This document shows positions 35,639-44,823 of a stretch of DNA of 64,000 nucleotides, in pieces. Source of the stretch: Psychrobacter sp. Pi2-52. GTDB lineage: Bacteria; Pseudomonadota; Gammaproteobacteria; Pseudomonadales; Moraxellaceae. The position numbers and the translations under genes are program-made. The notes beneath the pieces were generated by a model. That model did not search any database and was not told the DNA's origin. It worked only from the letters and a program-made list of their open reading frames with translations. Position 1 is the stretch's first letter; every line of letters begins with the position of its first letter. The DNA lies in NCBI RefSeq assembly GCF_904846705.1, contig NZ_CAJHBS010000016.1:1-64000 (forward strand). Reading direction: 5' to 3'.

Positions 35639-36385
35639 TTAAGACAAGTTTATATATTGATAGTTTTGTTTAGACTGCTCTAGTTCCTCTAAATCTATAT
35701 TTACTGTTACTATATCTGGCGACGAACCAAGTTTTTTGATGATTCGTCCCGTAGGAGAGACCACTAGACTCTCTCCTACAAACTGACCGCCATGACCGAC
35801 GCCCACACCGTTGCAAGTAATCACAAAACATTGGTTTTCAATGGCACGCGCTTGAGTCAATACATAGTGGGTATTTGCATAGGGAGACATATTGCCGTTT
35901 GGCATAAATATGATCTGTGCGCCTTTTTTTGCCAGTGCTCTTGAGCCTTCTGGAAACTCTAGCTCAAAACAAATCTGAGCACCGCAAACCACATCATTAA
36001 TGCTAACCACTGATAAGTCTTCTCCGCTCGTAAATACCCCAACATCATCAAGCCAAAGCTTTGACTTTCTGTGTTTATGAATGATTTTGCCGTTTTTTAT
36101 AAAAGAACATGCGTTATAGAAAAGTTGATCCTGTTTGTCAATATGTCCAATAATAATGGTTGAATCTGTATTTTTGCTTGCTTCCAATATGCTGTGAAAG
36201 TGCTCTGTTGATTGATGATACAACGCTTCAATATTGTCTAGCGTCGGAAAGCCAGTCAAAGCAAGTTCTGGAAAAATCATAAAGCCATCGCAGGCTTGAT
36301 GATTATGGATTGATTTTAATATCGCAGCAGCATTTACTGATACTTGATAATCGGTAATATCCATTTGATTGAGGATTATTTGCAT
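35639..36385 (-). CDS. Carbon-nitrogen hydrolase (nitrilase superfamily)
   Basis: A 248-residue cytosolic hydrolase. The catalytic triad is visible: Glu in MIFPELALTGFP, Lys in HRKSKLW, and Cys in VCGAQICFELEFPEGSRAL. Length fits the amidase branch. A tract of nine G lies at 36406-36414, about 20 bp upstream of the start codon, where length changes could affect expression. It is alone on this strand, between the isomerase gene and a LysR gene. Substrate (amide, nitrile or carbamoyl compound) unknown. Confidence 0.9.
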   Translation of the reverse strand: MQIILNQMDITDYQVSVNAAAILKSIHNHQACDGFMIFPELALTGFPTLDNIEALYHQSTEHFHSILEASKNTDSTIIIGHIDKQDQLFYNACSFIKNGKIIHKHRKSKLWLDDVGVFTSGEDLSVVSINDVVCGAQICFELEFPEGSRALAKKGAQIIFMPNGNMSPYANTHYVLTQARAIENQCFVITCNGVGVGHGGQFVGESLVVSPTGRIIKKLGSSPDIVTVNIDLEELEQSKQNYQYINLS

Positions 36386-36405
36386 AGGTCTTGCTCTTTA
36401 TCGTA

Positions 36406-36414
36406 GGGGGGGGG
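36406..36414 (+). repeat. G9 homopolymer tract upstream of the nitrilase-family gene
   Basis: Nine consecutive G on the plus strand (C on the coding strand of the hydrolase gene), about 20-30 bp upstream of its start. Such tracts mutate by slippage. This is the longest G run noticed in the window. Confidence 0.9.
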
Positions 36415-36510
36415 TGATACTTTCACAGTGCTTATTGGTCGCAATTATAGGTAATATTCGTTAATGACGGTCTTTAGAAACACTTATTTAAAATGCTATT
36501 TAAAACACGT

Positions 36511-37401
36511 TTAAAGACATTGTGACTCTAACCAACGACTCAATTTAATGATGTCTGGTTGATTTGACTTTAAGTCATTATAAAAGAAATAGAAACTGTC
36601 GCCAGTGAGTAATTCATGCATTGGGATTTTGACAAGATTTTGCTGATGTGTTTGTTCTAGCATCATATAGTTGTCGGTAAGCGTAATACCTAAGTTATAA
36701 CGCGCGGCCTGTGCGGCAAGCAGTACATGGCTAAACTGATTAATCTTTACCTCGCTTGGCAGCTCAAACCCGCCTGCTTTACACCATTTTAGCCAATCAT
36801 TAGCCGTACCTTCACTTTTGTCAGAATATTTTACGGACAGTATAGGGTGTTGCCATAACCCATCAGGCAATGGCTGATCCTTTATTTCTGCCCAAAGCTT
36901 TTGGCCACAGACAGGAAATAGCTTCTCAGCGAATAAAAGCTTGCTGACTACATTGCGTTTCGGTGGATTGACGGTAATAAAGCAATCCGAACATTGCTCA
37001 TTATAGTCGTCTTGGTCTGTCACCATATTTAAGGTCAGCTCAATCTCTGGGTGCTGTTCGCGGAAGTTTTCTAACCGAGGAATCAACCAATTGACAGCCA
37101 CTGAACTATACAGCGCTAGGCGAATATGGCCAGGCTTATCATGGCGAATGGCCTGACTGGTATTGGATAGAGTAGTCAGCGATTGATTCACCTCTGTGAA
37201 ATAGCGAGCACCTATATCTGTTAAAGAAAGGGTTCGGCCCTGCCTATAAAACAACGCTTCACCAAGATATTCTTCAAGCGTTCGAACCTGATGACTCACG
37301 GCACTTTGCGTCACGTTGAGGCTTTCTGCTGCCTTAGAAAAACTATTAAGCCTTGCTACAGATTCAAAGCATTGTATGGCACGTAATGGGGGGAGTTTCA
37401 T
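36511..37401 (-). CDS. LysR-family regulator, GcvA-like
   Basis: A 296-residue regulator: KLPPLRAIQCFESVARLNSFSKAAESLNVTQSAVSHQVRTLEEYL is the GcvA-type N-terminus, followed by LFYRQGRTLSLTDIG. The effector domain includes LALYSSVAVNWLIPRL. Divergent from the DMT exporter at 37533 (about 130 bp gap), which is its likely target. The nitrilase-family gene downstream on the same strand could be cotranscribed but has its own leader. Confidence 0.92.
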   Translation of the reverse strand: MKLPPLRAIQCFESVARLNSFSKAAESLNVTQSAVSHQVRTLEEYLGEALFYRQGRTLSLTDIGARYFTEVNQSLTTLSNTSQAIRHDKPGHIRLALYSSVAVNWLIPRLENFREQHPEIELTLNMVTDQDDYNEQCSDCFITVNPPKRNVVSKLLFAEKLFPVCGQKLWAEIKDQPLPDGLWQHPILSVKYSDKSEGTANDWLKWCKAGGFELPSEVKINQFSHVLLAAQAARYNLGITLTDNYMMLEQTHQQNLVKIPMHELLTGDSFYFFYNDLKSNQPDIIKLSRWLESQCL

Positions 37402-37532
37402 TATGAGTTCAACTAATACTAAACGTTTTTATATCATTATACGTCATGAGTAAACGCGAATATACTATTTATCTGACCATTGGATTGAATGGCTTAATTT
37501 AAAATTTTATGTATTTTGAGATAGGTATAAGC

Positions 37533-38402
37533 ATGATAATGCCGAAGATGAGTGTTGGGTTTGCAATGTTACTATTGGTTGCAGGAAACATGATTGCAGT
37601 CCTTTCAGATGCGCTGATAAAAGAGTTGCCAGATGGCGCAGCGGTCTATCAATTTGTGCTATTGCGTCAGCTAACAGCTGTCTTGATGCTGCTACCGTTT
37701 TGTTTATTCAACCAAAAAGCCAAGCTACTTAGTCACGTAAAATGGCATTTTGTACGTGGGCATATTTGGTTGTTTGGCGCGGTATTTATGGTGTTGTCTA
37801 TCCAAGCGCTACCGCTAGCCACGGTCAATGCGATTTTTTATACTGCGCCTTTACTGATGTTGCCGTTAGGGTTTTTGTTTTATAAAGACAGACTTACAGC
37901 ACCAAGCATCATTGTGGCAATACTAGGCTTCATAGGTATTCTTGTCGTGGTAAAACCGACACAAATTAATATGGGTGCTATATTTGCGTTGATCGTGGCC
38001 TTAACCATGGCGACAAACAATCTATTGGTTCGTAAATTGCCTTCGAATCATACCGTTGCACAAACACTGTTTTTGACCAATTTAGTCGGAATACCGTTGG
38101 GGCTTGGTTTGGCTATTTGGGAAAATGCTCCTTTGAGTTGGTACGCGCTATGGATAGCAGCAGGCTCAAATTTGTTTATTTTGATCTATGCGGGTATCTG
38201 CGTACTGGTCTACCGAGCGGTTGAAGCACATAAAATATCTAGTGCAGAATATACCGGTCTGTTAGGAGCAGTGGTTATCGGCATCGTATGGTTTGATGAA
38301 ATACCAGATATCAGTCTTTTGATAGGTTCTGCTCTGATTGTCTTACCTTTGATTTGGCTCGCCACGCTTGAGTCTATTAAATATAAAAGAACAGCCTTAT
38401 AG
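37533..38402 (+). CDS. EamA-family (DMT) transporter
   Basis: A 289-residue inner-membrane protein with about ten hydrophobic helices in two EamA repeats. The ATG at 37533 is preferred: AGG sits 7 bases upstream, whereas an ATG 8 codons earlier has no clear ribosome site. Motifs: VLLRQLTAVLMLLPFCL, LPLATVNAIFYTAPLLMLPLG and GLLGAVVIGIVWFDEIP. Divergent from a LysR gene. The transported compound is unknown; amino acid or riboflavin-type exporters are common in the family. Confidence 0.88.
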   Translation: MIMPKMSVGFAMLLLVAGNMIAVLSDALIKELPDGAAVYQFVLLRQLTAVLMLLPFCLFNQKAKLLSHVKWHFVRGHIWLFGAVFMVLSIQALPLATVNAIFYTAPLLMLPLGFLFYKDRLTAPSIIVAILGFIGILVVVKPTQINMGAIFALIVALTMATNNLLVRKLPSNHTVAQTLFLTNLVGIPLGLGLAIWENAPLSWYALWIAAGSNLFILIYAGICVLVYRAVEAHKISSAEYTGLLGAVVIGIVWFDEIPDISLLIGSALIVLPLIWLATLESIKYKRTAL

Positions 38403-38456
38403 AGCTTTTAGATTGTATTTTTTTGGTCATCATGGATGATTGTCTCTATAAACGTG

Positions 38457-39071
38457 TTAAGACAAGAGTTTGATGTAGGTGAAGTGCATTATCTGCGGAT
38501 TTAGGTGGTTAGGATACTGATCAACACGTTGATAGCCATTATTATCGTAGTACTGATAAGTACATAAAGTGTCTGTATGTAATGCATACGTGGTTACGCC
38601 CTGTGCCACGAGATAAGTCTCAAATGCCTGAATTAGCGTCGCTCCAATACGGTGGCGACGATAGTCAGGATCTACACAGAAGAACTGTAATTCGTTGTCA
38701 AAATCGACTTTCTTTTGTTTCGCGCCAGCCGATTCTTTTTTCTGTAAATCACTTAATACCTGTCGACCTTGATCAGATAAACGCAGCTTGTTTTCTATCT
38801 GATCAATAATGGGCTTATCATCGAATGACAAAGCTTTATGTGGATCTTGTCTAGTGATCCCTATCACCACACCGCAAATAATGTCACCATATTCTGCAAC
38901 TTGTATAAAAGTAGCATGATGACAGTCTTTAGCTAGAAATAGGGTAGCCAGTTGCTTTAGAACCTGCTTATCTGTTGCAGTAGTAAATACACTCAAATTC
39001 ATATTGACGATAAAAAGGTCAACAATGGCTGCAAAGTCTTCAGGCGCAGCACGACGATACTGTATTGTCAT
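38457..39071 (-). CDS. GNAT-family N-acetyltransferase
   Basis: A 204-residue acetyl-CoA-dependent acyltransferase. The N-terminus IQYRRAAPEDFAAIVDLFI is typical. The acetyl-CoA-binding motif A is in FFCVDPDYRRHRIGATLIQAFETYL (R-R-H-R-I-G), and the C-terminal part (YYDNNGYQRVDQYP) fits motif B. A charged insert of about 30 residues precedes the fold core (RQVLSDLQKKESAGAKQKKVD). Substrate unknown. Confidence 0.9.
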   Translation of the reverse strand: MTIQYRRAAPEDFAAIVDLFIVNMNLSVFTTATDKQVLKQLATLFLAKDCHHATFIQVAEYGDIICGVVIGITRQDPHKALSFDDKPIIDQIENKLRLSDQGRQVLSDLQKKESAGAKQKKVDFDNELQFFCVDPDYRRHRIGATLIQAFETYLVAQGVTTYALHTDTLCTYQYYDNNGYQRVDQYPNHLNPQIMHFTYIKLLS

Positions 39072-39099
39072 AAGTTGCTCTCATTTATCATTAAAAGTA

Positions 39100-39132
39100 C
39101 TGGCGTATGCTGATTGACCCGGCATACGCCAG
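39100..39132 (-). terminator. Hairpin terminator
   Basis: CTGGCGTATGC / GCATACGCCAG, 11-bp perfect stem, about 75 bp downstream of the stop of the leftward MBL-fold gene. A T-rich stretch follows on the minus strand. Confidence 0.8.
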
Positions 39133-39205
39133 CATTTTGACACTAATATCTGGTTAGTGGGTTTAGTAAAGTATTAGTGTTTTTTACTTAATAGTTGTCC
39201 TATAT

Positions 39206-40081
39206 TTACCACTCTATTTCACCTGTATTGACTTGACTGCTCAACTCTAAATCACTTCCTCCGGGCAACGCTGGATAAGCTGACTTCATGATTGAAATTA
39301 CTTTTTCTGATTGCTTAGAATCTTGTTTTTTTGCCTCGCCCAGTGCTTGCTCAAAAGTTTTTAGATAACTGAGAGTGAAATCAACAGCATAGTCTTTTTT
39401 GAGTAGGTTGCCTGAATAGTGACCTGGTATCACAAGGTTTGGCTTTAATTGCTTCATGTGTTCCAATGATTGCATCCACTCGCTACGAGCTTCTTTAGTT
39501 TGGGTATCAGCAGTCCACACATGCATACCTGATGTTACCGACACACCGCCGAAAACGGTTTTTGACTCTGGTACCCACATATATGCTTGATGGGTTCCCA
39601 TCTCTTTGATTTCGATTTTGTGACCTTCTAGGGTCAGTGTAGACTGATCAAGTGTTTGCGGTACTGTGATCTTGGTAGGCGCATGTTTACCAAGGATTGG
39701 GCCCCAATGCTTTAATTTTGCATCTTTAGTCGCTTCAATGTGTTTAATAATAGAAGGGCTAGACATAACCTTTACATCAGGGAAGGCTTTGACTAAAGGC
39801 TGAAGACCAAAATAGTAATCTGGATCGCCTGCCGTGATATAAATCATTTTTAGGTCTTTATTGCTCTTTTTGATCATATCAACCAAAGCTTCACCGTCTT
39901 TGACACTAAACTGTGCATCGAACAAGATAGCATCTTTCTCGCCACTTGCCAGCACAGAGGTCACTGGGAAAATAGCATTTTGATCAGGTTTATATGCTTG
40001 CAGTTTTAGATCGGCTGCGTTTACTTGGGTTGCGAGCAGTAGCACACTGGCCGCCATAGAAGCTGTCATTAATTTTTTCAT
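39206..40081 (-). CDS. Exported metallo-beta-lactamase-fold protein with degenerate zinc site
   Basis: A 291-residue protein with a signal peptide (KKLMTASMAASVLLLATQVNA, cleavage before ADLK). The MBL fold is recognisable (AILFDAQFSVKDGEALVDMI, then KTVFGGVSVTSG and VIPGHYSGN). The zinc motif HxHxDH is replaced by AGDPDYY at residues 84-90, and the bridging Asp position reads FGGV. Only a His in GTHQAY and the final His of PGHY remain. The closest group I recall is the Vmh-type MBL proteins. Divergent from the LysR gene at 40229. A catalytic zinc hydrolase role is doubtful. Confidence 0.82.
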   Translation of the reverse strand: MKKLMTASMAASVLLLATQVNAADLKLQAYKPDQNAIFPVTSVLASGEKDAILFDAQFSVKDGEALVDMIKKSNKDLKMIYITAGDPDYYFGLQPLVKAFPDVKVMSSPSIIKHIEATKDAKLKHWGPILGKHAPTKITVPQTLDQSTLTLEGHKIEIKEMGTHQAYMWVPESKTVFGGVSVTSGMHVWTADTQTKEARSEWMQSLEHMKQLKPNLVIPGHYSGNLLKKDYAVDFTLSYLKTFEQALGEAKKQDSKQSEKVISIMKSAYPALPGGSDLELSSQVNTGEIEW

Positions 40082-40228
40082 AATTCACCTATATTTTCGT
40101 TTGAGTAAATAGACCGCGTTAATGGCGGTATTCGTTATTAGCGGCTATTCTATTCGATTGTATTTCGTTTAAATACGCTATAATTCGGTATTTACTGTTT
40201 CAGTTTTCGCGCAAATAAGGATGGAGAG

Positions 40229-41122
40229 ATGGATAGGCTGACCGCGTTGCAGGTGTTTGTTACGATCGTTGAACAAGGTAGCTTAAGCCGTGCCGCGGAC
40301 AATTTAGACATATCTAGAGCTAAGGTAACGCGCTATCTGACAGAGCTTGAGAGCTGGATGGATATGCGCTTATTACATCGCACAACTCGAAGTCTGAGCC
40401 TCACTGCACCTGGTGAGCAGACTCTTGAGGTGGCGTACCAGTTGTTTGGATTGACTGACTCGTTGGATCAGATACGCAATCAAAACACTTTGGAGCTAAA
40501 AGGTCAGCTGCGAATCACTGCCAGCTTTTCGCTGATTGATAGCCTTTTGATGGATGTGGTTGGTCGCTTTGTTTCTCACTGGCCCCGAACAGCAATTGAT
40601 ATTCTTACCACTGATGATTCGGTCAATTTAGTTGATGCCCGTATTGACTTGGCGATTCGTATCACCAATGACTTGGAGCCAAATGTCGTTGCCAGACGTA
40701 TCGGTGAGTGCCACTCTATCGTATGCGCTGCACCTGAGTATTTACAAAGGCGTGGCAGACCTACAGATGTACAGTCGCTTGTACATCACAACTGTCTATC
40801 ATTTGCGTATTTTGGACGGTCGGCATGGGTGTTTGACGGGCCAAATGGTCCAGAGTCTGTTCCTATCTCTGGCAATATTAGCGCCAATATCTCTGAAGTC
40901 TTGCTCTCTGCCACGTTGCGTGGACATGGGATTAGTTTACAGCCATCTGGCGCAGTCAAATCTTTGATTGCATCTGGACAACTTATTGAGTTATTACCTG
41001 AATGGAAACCTAAAACTTTGGGTGTTTATGTGGTTTATGCCAATCGAAAGCAGATGACACCATTACAAAGAAGGTTTATTGATTTTCTCGCTGAAGAAAT
41101 AAAGCGTTCGCCTTATTGGTAG
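40229..41122 (+). CDS. LysR-family transcriptional regulator
   Basis: A 297-residue regulator starting MDRLTALQVFVTIVEQGSLSRAADNLDISRAKVTRYLTELE, with GGAGAG 4 bases before the ATG. LLHRTTRSLSLTAPG completes the DNA-binding domain. Divergent from the MBL-fold gene at 39206-40081 with about 150 bp between them, where its control site probably lies. The short gap holds AT-rich sequence only. Confidence 0.93.
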   Translation: MDRLTALQVFVTIVEQGSLSRAADNLDISRAKVTRYLTELESWMDMRLLHRTTRSLSLTAPGEQTLEVAYQLFGLTDSLDQIRNQNTLELKGQLRITASFSLIDSLLMDVVGRFVSHWPRTAIDILTTDDSVNLVDARIDLAIRITNDLEPNVVARRIGECHSIVCAAPEYLQRRGRPTDVQSLVHHNCLSFAYFGRSAWVFDGPNGPESVPISGNISANISEVLLSATLRGHGISLQPSGAVKSLIASGQLIELLPEWKPKTLGVYVVYANRKQMTPLQRRFIDFLAEEIKRSPYW

Positions 41123-41232
41123 CAAGTAATGGATGGCTCGGAATATTTGTTTATACTATTTTAAAAACAATACAATAGATCAATAAGAAATATTATTAAA
41201 AAACGTCAGAAATCTATAGCAGAAACTCAAAC

Positions 41233-41267
41233 GGTCAATAGCAACGTTACAATGATGTTTATTGACC
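41233..41267 (+). terminator. Candidate hairpin after LysR gene
   Basis: GGTCAATA / TATTGACC with a 19-base loop, about 110 bp past the LysR stop, in a 248-bp gap before a convergent gene. No strong T-tract, so termination is uncertain. Confidence 0.4.
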
Positions 41268-41370
41268 ATTTGATAATGTCTAGACTTCGCTATATCCCAT
41301 ATAGGATGGCCAAGCCTGCTTATAGAATTGTTGTTCTTTTATATAGTCGCTATATCGTTGGGAGCTATCG

Positions 41371-42519
41371 CTATAAATATTTGAGGATAGTAATGTGCTT
41401 ATTACTATGTTTGAATTTGGCAAAAGCACGCATTAAGGGATACAGTAAAATGCTCAGTGCAATCGCAATGAACCAGAGTGTACTGACGGCATTTGCACCA
41501 AAATATTCTCCATGCGTTATACCGAACTGTTGAACGGCAAATACATACATTAGTTTCAATACACAGAGATGTACGATATAAAAAAACATTGGCACAGAAC
41601 CAATGACTACCAGTGGTTTTATCCATGACTTGGTTTCAATCTTTTGGAGCATCACTAATAAAACCAGTCCTATACCCACGTTCCACAATATAAAGAGTAA
41701 CGATGGTGGATATTTGGTGAGATTCATAAAGCTCATGAAGGTTTCACTCAGAGTCGGCATCATCAGCCATGCTTGATCGCCGTATATATTGGCCAGTCGC
41801 AGTACTACAAATAACGCGATACTCACCATGCCAAATGTAAGTAACGTACGATTTCTCTTTTGCACAGACGTAGAGTCACCGAACACAGATGTACCGATAC
41901 AGTAGCCCAGTATGATAACGCCAATCCAAGGTAGTACAGGATAAGAGGTTCTAAAACGAATCACCTCACCAAACTCAATCCAGCCGCGTTCATGAAGTAT
42001 CAGCCACAGTTGATGCATAATAGGAATGTCGGCAAAGGAGATGGTATCTAATAAATTGTGCCCAAATATAACCACCAAGCTCAGTAGCCACAGCCACTTC
42101 TTAGGCAGACCAATAACCGCTGAGAGCGCAATCATACTGAAGCCAATCGCCCATATCACTTGGAGGTAAACTACATCAGGTGGAAATTGTGCTGTCCAAG
42201 CAAAGTTGATGACAATCAGCTCCAAAAACACCAAAAAAAGCCCGCGTTTGATTAAAAATTCGCGGGTCATTTGGATACTATTGTGCTTGTGTTGGTACAA
42301 ATAAGCAGACAGTCCCGTCAGTAACACAAAGACAGGCGCACATAAATGGGCAACCATTCGGCTGAAAAATAGTGGTTCATCCGTTCCTGGTATCAGCATT
42401 GGATCAGGAACTTGATGGTGTAAGTAAAAGGTCTCTCGAACATGATCCACCATCATGATGAGCATCACAAGCCCTCGAAGTGCGTCGATCGCTTGTAACC
42501 GTTGAAACGGTATCGCCAT
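41371..42519 (-). CDS. DUF1624 (HGSNAT-like) multi-pass membrane protein
   Basis: A 382-residue inner-membrane protein with about 9-10 hydrophobic helices. The N-terminus RLQAIDALRGLVMLIMMVDHVRETFY is the heparan-alpha-glucosaminide acetyltransferase catalytic-domain signature (DUF1624), with the conserved Asp-His. LPWIGVIILGYCIG follows mid-protein. Bacterial members are thought to transfer acyl groups across the membrane onto sugars, with little direct evidence. No glycan cluster is nearby. Moderate certainty on function, high on family. Confidence 0.85.
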   Translation of the reverse strand: MAIPFQRLQAIDALRGLVMLIMMVDHVRETFYLHHQVPDPMLIPGTDEPLFFSRMVAHLCAPVFVLLTGLSAYLYQHKHNSIQMTREFLIKRGLFLVFLELIVINFAWTAQFPPDVVYLQVIWAIGFSMIALSAVIGLPKKWLWLLSLVVIFGHNLLDTISFADIPIMHQLWLILHERGWIEFGEVIRFRTSYPVLPWIGVIILGYCIGTSVFGDSTSVQKRNRTLLTFGMVSIALFVVLRLANIYGDQAWLMMPTLSETFMSFMNLTKYPPSLLFILWNVGIGLVLLVMLQKIETKSWIKPLVVIGSVPMFFYIVHLCVLKLMYVFAVQQFGITHGEYFGANAVSTLWFIAIALSILLYPLMRAFAKFKHSNKHITILKYL

Positions 42520-42679
42520 ACAATAGCCTTTGAATAGTTAAAATGAAACATTATAACATATCAATTATCGGCTCTTATTCATTTAAGTGCGAATTTTCGC
42601 AGAGGTAATCATTTATTTAGATATTCATGCTTGTCTTAACCTTTTATGCTGTGTCTGACCTAACGATAGCGTACCGCTG

Positions 42680-43654
42680 TTAAAACGGCGCGAAATTATC
42701 AGGCTGACTGTGCGTAGCAGTCCAACGTTGATTGGCATCAATATGACTATTAAGCCCAACTCCTCGTGGTATTTGCATATTATCGCCATACAGCCAAAGC
42801 ACCATATTGGTACGTTTGCCACTAGTAATTGGATGTGCGGCGTGCGGCACCGAGCCTCTATGAATAATCGCCATGCCAGGTTTAAAGATGGCACGTTTGG
42901 TTTGCCCCAAATGGCGATCAACAAAGTCAACTTCTGATCCAGTAAAGTCTTCGCCTGGCAGATTTAGGTTAATATTCATAGTCACCGCTGAAGCATCAGT
43001 ATGCAGTTGTAGCGATGTGTCGCCTGTCGGCTGGTATTGAATCGAGAACCCAAAGGTCTGAGTGTCATAGCCATAAACATTGGCAAATAATAGCCGAGCG
43101 ATAGGACGCATATATTGATTCATGACTTTATGATAAAACGCCTGAACATTAGGGGTGGCCAAATAGCCTAGTGAGCGGGCATCTAGCATGGCCCCATTAC
43201 TGTTCAATGCGATACCATAAGGAGGACGTATTGGGATATTAGCGTCTGCGATTGCTTGCAGATAACGGCGCAGCGTTGATAGTTGTGCTGGATCAAAGAG
43301 TTGTCCTTGGTATACGTCAGGTAGTATCTCTTGCCATAAATTTTTAACAGCCGTCTCCGTAGAAGGAGTGCGCCACGCTTGCGTCACTGCATCACGTAGA
43401 GTTGGATCAAATAATGAGTCATCAAGTACAGGCAAGTCATGCTCAGTGGTTTCCCACTCTGTCTATGCTTGCTCTAGTAACTGGCTGTTTTGATGCCAGA
43501 AATGCTCTACCGATGATGCACGTCTAAGCATGTCTGATTTTGAAGGTAGTGGTAAGTTGCGTGCTTGCTGTAGTGCGCTCTGTTGATTATCTCCATCATG
43601 GTGGCTATGGTGTTGAGTATCCTGTGTGCTCGTAGGCCGTATTATAGTATCCAT
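42680..43654 (-). pseudogene. 2OG-Fe(II) oxygenase gene interrupted by an in-frame TAG
   Basis: Two frames on the minus strand (63 codons from ATG 43654; 251 codons from a TTG at 43435) lie in the same reading frame, separated only by TAG at 43463-43465 and nine codons (TEWETTEHD). Reading the TAG as an amino acid gives one 324-residue protein. A good ribosome site (GGAGA, 6 bases upstream) precedes the 5' part, and none precedes the TTG. The second part has the oxygenase site: HTD, the distal His in VPHAAHPI and Arg in GKRTNMVLW. The 5' part is His/Gln-rich (TQHHSHHDGDNQQ). A CAG-to-TAG change would explain it. Divergent from the LysR gene at 43830. Confidence 0.85.
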
Positions 43655-43829
43655 CGTGTATCTCCAAATGTGTGAGTAAATCTTATAGGTGCATGCTACT
43701 ATAATTAATGATTTTGATAATCAGCAGGTTTAGAGAAACAGTTTCAATAATTTTTATATAATGATGAGGCTAGCAGCAGCAAGCGATGGTGGTTGCTAAG
43801 TTAGACGCTAATTGAACGAAGGCATGACG

Positions 43830-44744
43830 ATGAAAAATTTGCAGGATTTACGTATTTTTATTGAGACCGCTCGCTTAGGCAGCCTATCTGCCTGTGCTCG
43901 GCACTTAGACCTGTCGCCTGCAGTTGTGAGTGCAGCGGTCAAGCGATTAGAAGCCGAAATTGAGACGGTGTTGTTTGTTCGCTCTACTCGTAGACTGCGT
44001 TTAACTAGCAAGGGTGAGCAATATTTAAAGCATTGCCGAGATGCGGTGGCTATTTTAGACAACGCCTATGCAGGACTACATGATAATGATGCTGAGCTGA
44101 CCGGTACCATCCGACTGTCGGCATCATCAGATTTGGGACGAAACCTAATTTTGCCTTGGTTGGACGATTTTATAGACATTCACCCAAAAGTGACGGTGCA
44201 GCTACATATGTCTGACAGCTATGTGGACTTGTACGGTCAGCAGATTGATTTGGCACTACGTTATGGCGCACCCAAAGATTCGTCACTGGTCGCATTACCC
44301 ATAGTGTTGAATAATCGCCCTATACTGTGTGCGTCAAAGGAGTATTTGAGCAAAATTAATAAGGGTATCGGTATCCCAAAAATGCCGGAAGATTTGTCGC
44401 AGCATAATTGCTTACGTTTGGGGCATGATGAAAAATATTTGAGCGAGTGGACTTTTGAAAAAGAGGGCAAGACTAAACGTGTGGAAGTGGATGGCAATCG
44501 CAGAAGTAAAGACGGTGACGTTGTACGCCGCTGGGCAGTGGCGGGTAAAGGCATCGCATTAAAGTCTCAGTTAGATATAGCAGGCGATTTAAAGGCGGGG
44601 AGACTGGTCGAGGTGGAGTTGGACGGCTGGCAAGTGACCAACTATCCGCTGTATTTGATTTGCCCAGAACGGCGCTTAATCGATCCATTGTTTAATGCGG
44701 TCAAAGAATACTTGATTGAACGGGTAGAGCAGGTATTAAGGTAA
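43830..44744 (+). CDS. LysR-family transcriptional regulator
   Basis: A 304-residue regulator starting MKNLQDLRIFIETARLGSLSACARHLDLSPAVVSAAVKRLE. The frame also offers a TTG at 43812 and an ATG at 43824; the ATG at 43830 has GAAGG at 7 bases distance and fits the family start. LFVRSTRRLRLTSKG ends the DNA-binding domain. Divergent from the broken oxygenase gene. If that is its target, it now regulates a damaged gene. Confidence 0.9.
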   Translation: MKNLQDLRIFIETARLGSLSACARHLDLSPAVVSAAVKRLEAEIETVLFVRSTRRLRLTSKGEQYLKHCRDAVAILDNAYAGLHDNDAELTGTIRLSASSDLGRNLILPWLDDFIDIHPKVTVQLHMSDSYVDLYGQQIDLALRYGAPKDSSLVALPIVLNNRPILCASKEYLSKINKGIGIPKMPEDLSQHNCLRLGHDEKYLSEWTFEKEGKTKRVEVDGNRRSKDGDVVRRWAVAGKGIALKSQLDIAGDLKAGRLVEVELDGWQVTNYPLYLICPERRLIDPLFNAVKEYLIERVEQVLR

Positions 44745-44823
44745 AACGAGAACTAATGATTACCCTGTTTACTCAGACGAGCAAAACAACAGTTCCTAGA
44801 CAGTAATTGCTTGATTATTATGA

